From: Trichuris trichiura
Taxonomy: Eukaryota > Nematoda > Enoplea > Trichinellida > Trichuridae
Direction: 5' to 3'
Assembly (NCBI GenBank): GCA_037903355.1
Contig: JBAJFE010000014.1
Span: 6,944,001 to 7,008,000 of the forward strand
DNA: 64,000 bases
Shown one piece after another: positions 10,755 to 20,514 of the stretch. The notes beneath the pieces were generated by a model. It made no database searches. It worked only from the letters and a program-made list of their open reading frames with translations, and was not told the DNA's origin. Each line of letters opens with the position of its first letter. Within the stretch, counting starts at the first letter, position 1. Made by a program: the position numbers and the translations under genes.

Positions 10755-13700
10755 CCTAGGTTCTCAAAGTGGGCGATATCGCCCCCTGGGGGGCGATGGG
10801 AAACCCATGCGGGGGCGTTGAGAATCGCATAAGAGGAATTCTGGCAGAATTGTTTCTAGCGCAAAAAGGCTGTCAGAAAAACCGGTGTAAGAAGGGCCTT
10901 TCTTAACTCGTTCTCGCCGGAAGCGGCGGCGGGGATTTTAAAGAAGGTCAAGTGGGGATGGAGGGCGATGAACAATTGAACAATGGCGTTTTTCATGGCT
11001 CAGCTCCGCCAAAAATGGAGACGGTAAGTTCAAAGAAGGTCTAGTGGGGATTGCTTACAGTTTATCCTATTCTGCCCTAGCCTAAGCTTACACATAATGT
11101 GTATGCCCATTGTGTTTCGCGTGCCAGCAACCCATGCACAGCTGTTTCATTCCTTCACGTCCACTGTTCCATTGTTCCATTGCGCTCTTAATCCTCACTT
11201 GACTTCCTTTGAAAGTGCCTCCTCCAATTCTGGCGGAGACGAGTTAAAAAAGATCCGGTGCGGCAACCTGTCAGCTAAATTCCTTTCGCACTCTGGCGGT
11301 CACCTTACTCGTTCATCCTTGTGTTTAAGCTAATACTTTCTGGGCGCAGAGTCTTTCTGTGAGTCTTCCCACTTGGGTTCTTCCGTGTTCCTGTTTCGTC
11401 ATCGGAGGATTTTTGTTTCTGTTCCGTGTGCCGTGTTCCGCCAACATTTTACGGTATTATACCTTTGTACAAGACATACTCGTGAATATACATACATACT
11501 TGTTTCTTGTTCTTGCCGTTTACTGCAAATAAACGGAATCGTTGCCGCAACTTCTCAGCCCTCTAATACAGCAACGACAAGAACCATCATTTCGTGGCCT
11601 TCTTTCAATGACGGAAGTATGAAAGAAACGCAGGCAGTACAGCTCAGACTATTTGAAGTATGGTTTTACACAATCACCTGCGAATAAATGGCTATCTTTG
11701 TGTTTGATTTGTGGTAGTGTTTTCGAACGAATCTATGAAGTTATCGAGGGTACAAGACCACATTAATAGAATACATCCAGACATGCGTGACAAAAACATC
11801 ACCTGCATTCGGTCGCTTCTCCAGAAATTTTGTACGAGGAACATATTGCCACGTATGTTGCCACCGGCACCAGAAAAAGATAAAGATGGCCTGCGTGCGT
11901 CTTATACCATTTCATTACTGATTGCAAAATGTGGAAAGCCACATAACATTGGGGAAACACTGTTGCTTCCCGTGATTAGAGAAGTTATCCAGACTGTACT
12001 GCACATGTCACCAACTAAAATAATCGGAAGGATACCTCTGAGTAATGACACGGTGCAAGGAAGGATTGACGAAATGAGCAACGGCGTAGAACGTACTCTA
12101 TGCGACATCTTGAGAGCAACGCATTTTTCTTTGCAGATTGATTAATCGATCTTACCTAACAATGAAGCATTAATAGGTTATGTCAGATTCGTAATGGTTG
12201 AAGCCCTGGTACAGGAACTGCTGTTTGCCACACCGTTGCAGACAGATACCAAAGAAGAAGCCCGATTTCCTTGCTGTAGAAAAATGTTTCAAGGATAAAA
12301 ACATGCCTATGGCGAACATAGTTGCTGTGGCAAGCGATGGAGCACCGTCGATGGTGGGCTGCTACCGTGGCTTTCTTGCACATTTGAAGCAGCTCGTTCC
12401 TGGCCTTTTGGCAGTTCATTGCGTCCTTCACCGACAGCATTTAGCCGCAAGATGCCTGAGCGAACGATTAAACTGATCACTCTCACAGCGGTTGATACCA
12501 TCAAAAGTAAATCGCTGAATGAGGGATTATTCAGACAGCTTGGTAAACAGAATGATGAAGACTTCAATCGCCTGTTATTTCACACTGACGTTCGCTGGTT
12601 GTCAAAGGGTGCTTGTTTAACTCGCTTTTACAGCCTCTTTGACACAGTTCTAGAACTTTTGTGGTGTGTGAACCCTTCTCTACGAGAAAATTTAAAGAAA
12701 AACAAGAAGGACATCGCGTATCTGGCAGACATATACTACAAATTCAATGCAATGAACTTGCAGCTCCAAGGCAGTGACTTAAACTTGATTAAAACTAAAG
12801 AAGTTATATCTTCTTTCGTCGCGAAATTGCCAATTTTCAAACGAAACTTACGGGCCGGTGAGTTCTGTCAGTTTCCCCTTCTAGCTGCACTGAAGGAGGA
12901 AGAGGACATCGCTGAACAAGAAGTTGAAGTGTACTGACAACACTTGGAAATGCTGCACGTTGACTTCACGGAACGGTTCAGTGATATTCTTAACTTGAAA
13001 ATTCTATGGTGGGCAATAGACCCTATGTCCAACGTCAGTGAAGCGGAGATGGAATTGCAGGAAAAACTGACTGAACTGCAAAGCAATGAAGAGCTGAAAG
13101 TGAAATTGAAAAGTGAATATCAGCAGTTTTGGCTACAGAGCGAAATAAGGAAGCTGTTTCCGCTGTTATGGACTGCTGTAGAAAACTTCCTTATTGCGTT
13201 TCCATTTTCTTATTTAGCAGATTGCGGATTTAGAGCAGTTACAAAGCTTCTAAGTAGCAAGAGAGAAGTCGGCTGGAAATAGTGAATCGAGGCGACCTTT
13301 GGCCGATGATGATAAAGATGCAGCCAAACGTAGACAACTTGCTCGTACTGCATTAAGCACACCCATCACATTGAGTAGTGTCCGTTCATGTGCAGTCGCA
13401 AACTTGCGTTATAGTTTCTTTTGTATTTTCTCACTTAAGCGCTTTCACTTCAATCTGGTTCCTTGTCACTACAATTCTTTTTGGTGTACATAAGTAAACA
13501 AACAGACGCACACTGATTGTTTTTTTCAGGAAAGGCTAATGAATGCTTCTTGTATAGTTGACTACATGTCCTGAAAAATGTGACAAGAGATGTGAAAGGC
13601 AAGCAGAAATTTTCACATCGTAAAGTGGTTGGTGGAGAAGCAGGAGTGGTAATAGTACGCCTTTCAGGTGACGAGGAGTTGAAGTCTTTTGTGCAAAATG

Positions 13701-13904
13701 TTCTCACGAGTAGCGGTTTTGCAAAAATTTTCCCATCGGGAGCGACGGAGGGAAATGTTTGAGAACCTACTAACCTCCTGACTATGCCACGTCCAACCTT
13801 CCAGCCAATCAGCGAGCTCAAAATTGGCCAATCAGAATTGGGGGGCAGTAGCGGTCAGGAACGTTCACAGGGGGGCGATGGAGCAAAAAGTTTGAGAACC
13901 TATG
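10755..13904 (+). mobile_element. hAT-1: Buster/ZBED5-like hAT transposon nested in gypsy-1
   Basis: The terminal inverted repeats are CCTAGGTTCTCAAA (10755-10768) and, on the other strand at 13891-13904, CATAGGTTCTCAAA, with 13 of 14 bases matching. The 8-mer GTCTACAT flanks both ends (10747-10754 and 13905-13912), a perfect hAT target-site duplication with central TA. The inside carries a broken hAT transposase with BED zinc finger and dimerisation domain. The insertion splits the codons of the gypsy-1 YMDD box. Confidence 0.93.
11655..13282 (+). pseudogene. Decayed hAT (ZBED5/SCAND3-like) transposase
   Basis: A BED-type zinc finger is recognisable around 11655-11790 (two Cys in CLICGSV, two His in VQDHINRIH), split by a frameshift. 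The catalytic region follows: FSLQID before a TAA at about 12143 (first acidic residue), then, in another frame, ASDGAPSMVGCYRGF and HCVLHRQHLAA near 12330-12460, both conserved in this family. At 12480-12937 comes DVRWLSKGACLTRFYSL, and after a stop 12944-13282 holds the hAT dimerisation region (FLIAFPFSYLADCGF). The protein would cut and paste the element. At least two stops and two frameshifts make this a pseudogene. Confidence 0.88.
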
Positions 13905-16210
13905 GTCTACATGGATGACATTTTGGTGTTTTCAAAGGACGACAATGGCCGCATTAAGCATCTTGCAGTTGCATTTGAAAGGATAGCAGCGGCAGGTTTG
14001 ACCCTGCGTGGCCGCAAATGTCGAATTGGTGTCAGTGAAGTGTCATTTCTGGGTCATGTCTTCTCCTCAAAGGGAGTGCAGCCAGACCCGAGCAAAGTTC
14101 GATGCATAGTGAATTGGCCAAAGCCAACTAACGTGAATGAAGTACAACGCTTCATTGGGCTAGCATCGTATTATCGGAGATTCATCGCCCATTTCGCTGA
14201 TATAGCAGCGCCACTTCACAGCCTGACTCAAAAGGATGCTCCGTTCGTCTGGAGTGAGAAGTGCCAAGAGTCATTTGAGACCTTGAAGGAAGCATTGTCC
14301 TCTGAACTAATATTGGCACTACCTGACTGTGCAGTAAAATTTGATTTACTTACGGACGCAAGTCAACATGGACTTGGCGCCATATTAGAGCAGCGGAATC
14401 ATGTGATTGCACATGCGAGCAGAGTCCTACGCCCAGCGGAACGAAACTACATTGTTATTGAAAAAGAATGCCTTGCTATTGTTTTTGCGGTGAAACAATT
14501 CAGGCACTATTTGCTTGGCTCCCGTTTCACGATACACACTGATCACTGACCATTGCAATGGCTGCAAGAACAAAAGATGGAAGGAAAAATTGCGCGATGG
14601 GCGTTGGCGCTCCGGGAGTTCGAATTTTCAGTCAGCTATTGTCCAGCGAAGGAAAACAAGGTGGATCCGATATCCAGGCGGCTGGAAACAGACGAAGAAG
14701 AAGTTCAAGAACGGCGGTCAAAGTGTACCGTTACGATAGTACAATCGACGATCACCGAAGATGAACTGCGGACGGCTCAGTTAAACGACGTCATTTTGAG
14801 TAAAGTCATACAGGAACTGCAAGACGGAACGTTGCCCTCAACAGGATGAGTGAATGAATGGAAAAAGACTCCATTGTTACGCTATACTCAGATTGCTGAT
14901 AGTTTATCTCTGTGCAATGGTGTGCTTCATAGGACAATTTTTCTGGAACCTAACGAAGCAGCATGGAAAGTGCCAGTTATACCGGAGTCGATCAGGACTC
15001 ATTGGTTACAGCTATTTCACGACAGTCCAGCAGGTGCTCATTTGGGCGCTGACAAAACGTTAGATAGACTACGGAAATCGGCTTAATGGGTTCGAATGGC
15101 CCATGACGTGAATGAACACTGCAAAACGTGTACAAAATGTCAGCAGCGTAAGTTAAACCCGTCTCCACCAGTTCCATTAATGAACATGCTTATTGAAAGC
15201 ATTTGGCATACCGTGGGAATCGATGTTCTCCAATTGCCGGAATCGAAACGTGGGAATAAGTATTTGTTAATTCTACAAGACTATTATTTAAAATGGATAG
15301 AAGCACAGGCTATGAAAGATCAAAAGGCTGAAACAGTGGTTTCAAAGCTAATTGAAATATTCAGCCGATTTGGTTTTCCTAAGGTGGTTCACTCTGACCA
15401 AGGACCGAACTTTGAGAGCACCGTCACAAACGATGTTTTGGAAGCGTTCGGTGTGAAGAAAACGCACACAACGTCGTATCATCCGCAAGGGAACGGACTC
15501 GTCGAACGAAGCAATAGGACTATCATTCAGATGTTAAGAACCTATGTCGACCGTCATCATGACTGGGAAGATGGACTCCCAATGTTACTCTATGCATATC
15601 GTACAACCCGCCACGCGTCAACAGGAGTTTCTCCGTACTTGTTGATGTCTGGTCGTGAACCAGATCCCCTTCCCATTTATAACGTTCAGCCTGAATTTCA
15701 TTTTTTGCCACGCGATTATGTAAATCAGTGTATGGAAAGGACAGCCCGTGTAACGAGGTTCGTCGACGCACACATCGCGAAGGCGCAATCTCGCCAAAAA
15801 GAAGGCTATGATACGTTAGCAAAAGAAAGAGATCGCCTCCACCCAGGAGATTGTGTACTGCTACAAATACCCAAGGAAGGCAAGCTAGCACCTAAATGGG
15901 AAACCGGATGGAGAGTAGAAGGAAACGTCGGACGCACCAGTGTGTCTATTCGACATGAAGACGGAAGGCAAAGAATCGTTCACATCAACCGTCTACAAAC
16001 GGCGTACCATAATAGCCCTGTTCCTACGATAAAATGGAACCCACCAAGTGTCATACATCAAGGCGAAACGACAGTGATCCCACCGGAACAAACTTCCACA
16101 AATCAAACAGAGGCCTTGCTAAGAAGATCTAGCCGACACCGCTCAAGACCGAAATGGTTAGACGACTTTGTGTGAGCTCGAGGACGAGCTTTTGGCGGTC
16201 CCCGGAGAAA

Positions 16211-16390
16211 TGTAGCAGTTGCGAAGAGCAGAGAGTTATGTAGGCGTAATAGAAGTGCATATGTTGGGACCTAAAAATTACAGAAGGAGACACAGTAGAC
16301 GGAGAGAGAGACACGGAGACAGCTGGTTGCGATCGGTTGCTATACGTGTATTGCGATGGAGTAAAAGGTTGTACGCGGAGAAGTGTTACA
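16211..16390 (+). repeat. 3' LTR of gypsy-1
   Basis: It mirrors 8475-8654 and is preceded by the short purine run GGAGAAA. It is followed by the ATTC target copy at 16391-16394. Confidence 0.94.
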
Positions 16391-16440
16391 ATTCCGCTTG
16401 CTCACTGCAAGGGAACGATCATAGATCCGACAGCGCTGAT

Positions 16441-16456
16441 CCGGCTCGGAGGACCA
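16441..16456 (-). other. Primer-binding site of Pao-2 (tRNA-Tyr-like)
   Basis: The plus strand reads CCGGCTCGGAGGACCA, ending in the CCA of a tRNA, two bases from the 5' LTR of the minus-strand element. From memory the 3' end of eukaryotic tRNA-Tyr is CCGGCTCGAAGGACCA, which differs at one base here. Confidence 0.65.
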
Positions 16457-16458
16457 TG

Positions 16459-16622
16459 TGTTCACAACAAAATTCGAATTTGGCTGTGAGACTAACAATA
16501 ACGCATCTTCCGACTAACTGTTTATTGAGTCTACAGAATCTATAACAACGTGTCCTCATACGGTAGAATGAGCAGGTACAGATGGACTCCCTGCTCATCA
16601 TTAGTTCCAGCTGTCCGGAACA
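16459..16622 (-). repeat. 5' LTR of Pao-2 (164 bp)
   Basis: It matches 4819-4982 and lies outside the nested gypsy-1. The ATATT target copy follows at 16623-16627. Confidence 0.93.
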
Positions 16623-16627
16623 ATATT

Positions 16628-17755
16628 ATTTGCTTGGTCGTGCTCATCCTTCAAATATGCTTTCATGGCCGGTTAGAGAATTGCATATGCCGCAAGTGGC
16701 TAACTGGGCAGAAGACAAAGACGATAGGAATGATAAAAACAATGTGTTGCCGAAAGATCTGTCCTTTAGTACTATTTTTGTTAAAAAGTGTGTATAATTC
16801 ACGCTGTACAAATAGCACTATTCTGGGACGGTATTCTGCATGACTTGAGACTCGACCGTACGACGGTAAACGCGTTACACAGGGTTCACGGTGCTGTAAG
16901 CCGGGTAACAATTTTAACTTCACGAATTGGTTTCCATCCTTTCTTTCAGTCACAGCTCTTCCAGTTATCTTAAGTGTCTGCAATTAAATTGCAAAGTGCC
17001 ATACCCGCCAATAGATGAGTAGATTATCAGAGAAAGTACATGACAAATTTTTCGTACGTTTTGAAACTAGTTTTGTTCTGTCGTCAGCGCTGCAAGGGCG
17101 GGTTAGCTTCCTGCAACAGCCGAAAACTACTAATCACAGTGACATATTCCCTGCGTGAACTAAGCTGTTTTCTATTTCGTGGCACAGGTATTTTTCGGTT
17201 AATTAAGGTTGATGGGACCGGGAAAATTGTTCGTAAAAACGAACAATCATTAGTCGAAGAAGCGTTTGCTATTCTTTAACATGCGAAGCCCTTTTAAGCG
17301 GACCTAATCTCATGAAAACAGTCTGCCAGGCCTTACTGATCGGTGATAGAACGCAATGAAACAGGAGCAGCGACAATCCATGGTAGAAATAGTGACTGTG
17401 CAAGTGACGAAAATACATTTTAAGTATAAACGAATTATGAAAAGTGTTTCCTCTGCTATAATTGGTAAACTACTGATTAAAATGGAATGCTTAAAGCGGG
17501 GAAGAGTGATTGGCGGGGAGAGTCGCAAGATCGTATGGCTCGACCTGGAGGAGGCACTATTGTCGAATTTACGTGTCTGCATCTATCGTAGATGATTGCC
17601 GCGCATTTTCGACTGCTGCAGTAGAAGTATTAGGCGACTCGGGAAGACTGATACATGCCACTGCCTTGATTTCATGACCACAAGAATGAAGAAGTAGTTT
17701 GAGAAACAGCGTATGTATTACGGCGATAGGCGATGGCAGTCAATGTCCTAATAGC
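16628..17755. other. No clear gene; possible short exon and a repeat fragment
   Basis: At 17060-17105 there is a partial match to the roughly 200-bp dispersed repeat described at 54101-54310 (the GTTCTGTCGTCAGCG end). A frame closing with IKVDGTGKIVRKNEQSLVEE at about 17279 reads like protein, but I recognise no family and see no neighbouring exon. Nothing else is supportable. Confidence 0.35.
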
Positions 17756-18072
17756 TCGAAATCCCGATCAGTCTAAATCTCAGATGGGTCAAAATCCTGA
17801 TGGGTCAAAAATGCACTGTAAAGAGCGGCTTTGCAGTACTTCTGCATTGGCATCTTCTAGATAAGGAATGTATTTCAGTAGAGGCGTTATTATACTGGTC
17901 CTGTTTTTCAAATCATTAACTTCGAACAAGGCCAACTACTGAAATACATTCCTTACATAGAAGATGCAAGCGCAGAACTATCACAAGCTCGCTCTTTATA
18001 GTGCATTTTCTACTCAGGATTTCGACCAATCAGAATTTAGACCTTTCAGGAATTCGACTTTCGGGATTTTGA
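17756..18072. repeat. Foldback/MITE-like inverted repeat, 317 bp
   Basis: The two arms (about 17756-17881 and 17936-18072) are imperfect reverse complements. Each runs from a terminal AATCCCGA motif, through a GTGCATTTT/AAAATGCACT motif, to GAATGTATTTCAGTAG near the centre, leaving a loop of about 55 bp. No coding and no obvious target-site duplication were found. Superfamily unknown. Confidence 0.7.
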
Positions 18073-19742
18073 TGTTAACCCCGGTAATAGATCAGCACGA
18101 TGGGGATTTACAATTAGCGCTGATCGTTCTTCTGTAAGCATTACGACAGGCCACTTGACGAAGTGGCGCTAGAGAACACTTGCTGGCCGCTATAGGACGG
18201 CAAGAAAAAGGCTGAAGTTGTAAAAGGCTGCTATTGTTCCGTCACATTTCTTCGTAGAAGCAAAGAAACGCTTACCCAATTCGTTCGTAAAGCGAAAATA
18301 GGTAAAAATTCAGCTTCTTCGTAAAGATGAACATTTGTAAAGCAGGGGACACCTGTACCACGGCTTCAGTCCAAAAAACAAAGAAAAGCGATTCTTTAGA
18401 ACTTCCCTACTATCGACTTCGTCATCAATGACGGCTAGTTAATACTATAACAGGTAAGCATAAATAGGCATCAAAACTTTATACAGTAGCACTGAGGAGA
18501 GAGCTAGACATTTCAGGATGTATCGACTTCTTCAACGTTCTTTGCTAAAATCGTAGTTCCTATAAACAAATGCTTCTCGATTTTTCTGCAGCTTCCCAAC
18601 TGCTGACTTCACCTTACGTACGGTCGTCGTTTCAAATGCATCAGTTCGTTGAGACATTAAACAGGGAGTCCATGACTTACGATGCATTTCGTTCCAAGTG
18701 TTTCACCGCAAGTCGAAATGCCTAATCAATGCATTTAATGCCGAACCCGGGCATGGCCACAGAGGTTTTTCTTAGTGTGAGTTTCCCCATTGCTCTCCAT
18801 TGGCCACATTGGTTTAATGCTATCATTGGTATAAGTTTAGATTAATGTTAAGATAAAGTTGAGCTGCGCGATATTAAACAGATTACAGCATAGGCAAGGC
18901 TAACTGTCATGATGGGAAGTCCTCGTTGCTAGTTTGGTTTGACGAACTGTGATAGACCCATACGGAAGATTAGAATCGATTGAACGTCAGAGATCCGTGC
19001 AGCCTATCTTAACAAGATTCAACCTTTGAGTTAGCTTGCAGTTAAAAGTGATCATGTCGTACAAGACTTTTTTATAATGAGCAATTCCTTTCTGGCGTTA
19101 ATAACACAGAACCCTGTACGTGGGAACTACATTAATGTACATACAAATGTAAGAGCTTACTGATTCGCTCGGTGTACTCAATTAATATTTGCAAGAACGT
19201 GGTAGTGCCATAGCGACAACCTGATGAAGTTTTTTCCCCGCTTGACTCAGCGATAACTGGAAGAAGGCAACTCTCTGATGACTACTAGCGTACCAGGAGT
19301 AAGCTGCATTAAGCACCAAATTTTGATTTTATGGTCTGCCGTGTTCCTCTATAAATTTCTTTGTAACTAGCGACAGCACTTGAATCCGGCTGTCAGTTTC
19401 CCCAAATCTCTAGTGGTAGCTGTCTCCTATATATAGGTACATATAAATAACAAAACGCAACTTTCGAAGTCAATGTGTTCCGCTATCGAAGCCATCGTAA
19501 GTCGGAACACCTTAAGTTAGAGACCCCCTGTATATCTAAACAGAGCTACTACTGCGCTGAAACGCAAGACAGCAAATTATGTGGGGCATGTGGGTTCACC
19601 GTCAGCAGGGACTGTCTCATGAATGCTGCGATTAATTCGTTAAAGTTCAAATGGTTTCGGAAAAGGCGCTTAATTCTCCTTGCTCTGTTAACTTGATTTT
19701 CCGAAATGAGGGTAATTGTGCACATGGAGTTTCATTCAGAAG
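18073..19742. other. Intergenic, nothing recognised
   Basis: Low-complexity AT-rich sequence without a protein-like frame or repeat ends that I could identify. Confidence 0.4.
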
Positions 19743-19747
19743 AGTCA

Positions 19748-20107
19748 TGTGGCAGATAACCCGGGGCTTAGTTCCGATAACAGTGGTTTGACCTAAGAGG
19801 GCAACGATACGGGCGCTCTTGTCGTAAACAGCGCTGGACGACGTTCCCCGTGCTCCTTGACGCGAAGCCCATGTCGAAAACAGGCATGGTCAACCAATGG
19901 CAGTGCGACCTGGCCAGACCCCGCGAACGGGACTATAAAAGGAGAAGGACGGAGTACGGATCCGGGCTGGGAGGACCAGAAAAGTTGTGTGTTCGACGAC
20001 ATCGTTGTTTATACTCAGTTCGTTAGTGTTCCTCAATAAAGACAAAGCAAAGCCTTTGCGTACTAGCAGCCTTACGCGTGCAAGTCAATACGTTGCTATA
20101 AACTACA
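19748..20107 (+). repeat. Solo LTR, 360 bp
   Basis: It begins TGTGGCAG and ends ACTACA, with TGT...ACA termini. AGTCA flanks both sides (19743-19747 and 20108-20112), a perfect 5-bp duplication. Inside are a TATA box (TATAAAA, 19934-19940) and a polyadenylation signal (AATAAA, 20035-20040) about 100 bp downstream, the expected order in an LTR. No internal element sequence adjoins it, so it is likely the product of LTR-LTR recombination. Confidence 0.75.
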
Positions 20108-20112
20108 AGTCA

Positions 20113-20514
20113 ACGACCAGAAGGTGGAAGAAGTCACTGCGCTTTGGCTAGCGCGCTGAATAGCTTTTTCCGTAACACAGGAAGTTCCACAGAACGCGCA
20201 ACTTAACTACGTTTGGCCTGTTTCCCGTCAATGGGGTGGTTTAACTGATGAAAGGATGCGTAGAAAAGCGGGTTGCGCGAAATTATAGCACTGAATCAGT
20301 TTGAAAACGGCCCTTTCAGAAAGAACCCCCATTCAGGTCACGTTCCATTGATACTGACTAGCCGCGATGCATCATCATGAATTCACTGCGTTTGCACCTG
20401 AAGCAGGCAAGGACATGCGATAAATGATAGCCTTGCGTCCACACTGATGTTCCTGACAAGATTACGGATAACAATATTCATTGCTCTCGTGCATACTACT
20501 ACCTTCTGAAAAAT
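20113..20514. other. Region upstream of the PAN/TSP1 gene
   Basis: This lies between the solo LTR and the first ATG of the secreted-protein gene and would hold its promoter and 5' UTR. I recognise no definite core element. Confidence 0.4.

Larger units (their letters stand above)
8707..16175 (+). pseudogene. Gypsy-1 gag-pol, one frame, four stops and a hAT insertion
   Basis: Gag begins at ATG 8707. The same frame runs through gag, a CYICSRIGQFARNC knuckle, a protease site (MIDTGSSVSLL), RT (CVDYRQLNKRTRKDSY; YMDD box rejoined only across the insertion), RNase H, the integrase zinc-binding region (CKTCTKC), the integrase core (VGIDVLQL, HSDQGPNF, GNGLVERSNRTI) and a C-terminal tail ending at 16175. 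In-frame stops occur at 9220, 14547, 14847 and 15084; several look like single-base changes, for example where the usual Gln or Arg follows HTDH. I found no frameshift. The element is dead through nonsense mutations and the 3.15-kb insertion at 10755. No envelope gene is seen. Confidence 0.9.
8475..16390 (+). mobile_element. Gypsy-1: Ty3/gypsy element nested in Pao-2
   Basis: Two 180-bp LTRs (8475-8654 and 16211-16390, about 7 differences) begin TGTAGCAG and end TGTTACA. ATTC flanks the element on both sides (8471-8474 and 16391-16394), a 4-bp target-site duplication as expected for gypsy. It inserted at the gag start codon of Pao-2. The primer-binding site matches the initiator tRNA-Met 3' end, and gag and pol share one frame. 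It is itself interrupted by a hAT element at 10755-13904. Confidence 0.94.
4819..16622 (-). mobile_element. Pao-2: BEL/Pao element, outermost layer of a three-level nest
   Basis: The element lies on the minus strand between two 164-bp LTRs (4819-4982 and 16459-16622) that differ at about 5 positions. ATATT flanks both outer ends (4814-4818 and 16623-16627), a perfect 5-bp target-site duplication of the size usual for this superfamily. Its own internal sequence is 4983-8474 plus 16395-16458; the 7.9 kb between is a later gypsy insertion. The coding part carries gag, zinc knuckles, protease, RT and part of RNase H, then jumps to the DUF5641 tail, so integrase is lacking. It is inactive by stop codons and frameshifts as well. 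Confidence 0.92.

Noticed and set aside
17184..17279. Possible terminal exon (IKVDGTGKIVRKNEQS)
   Set aside because: Protein-like, but isolated, without a supported acceptor or upstream exon.
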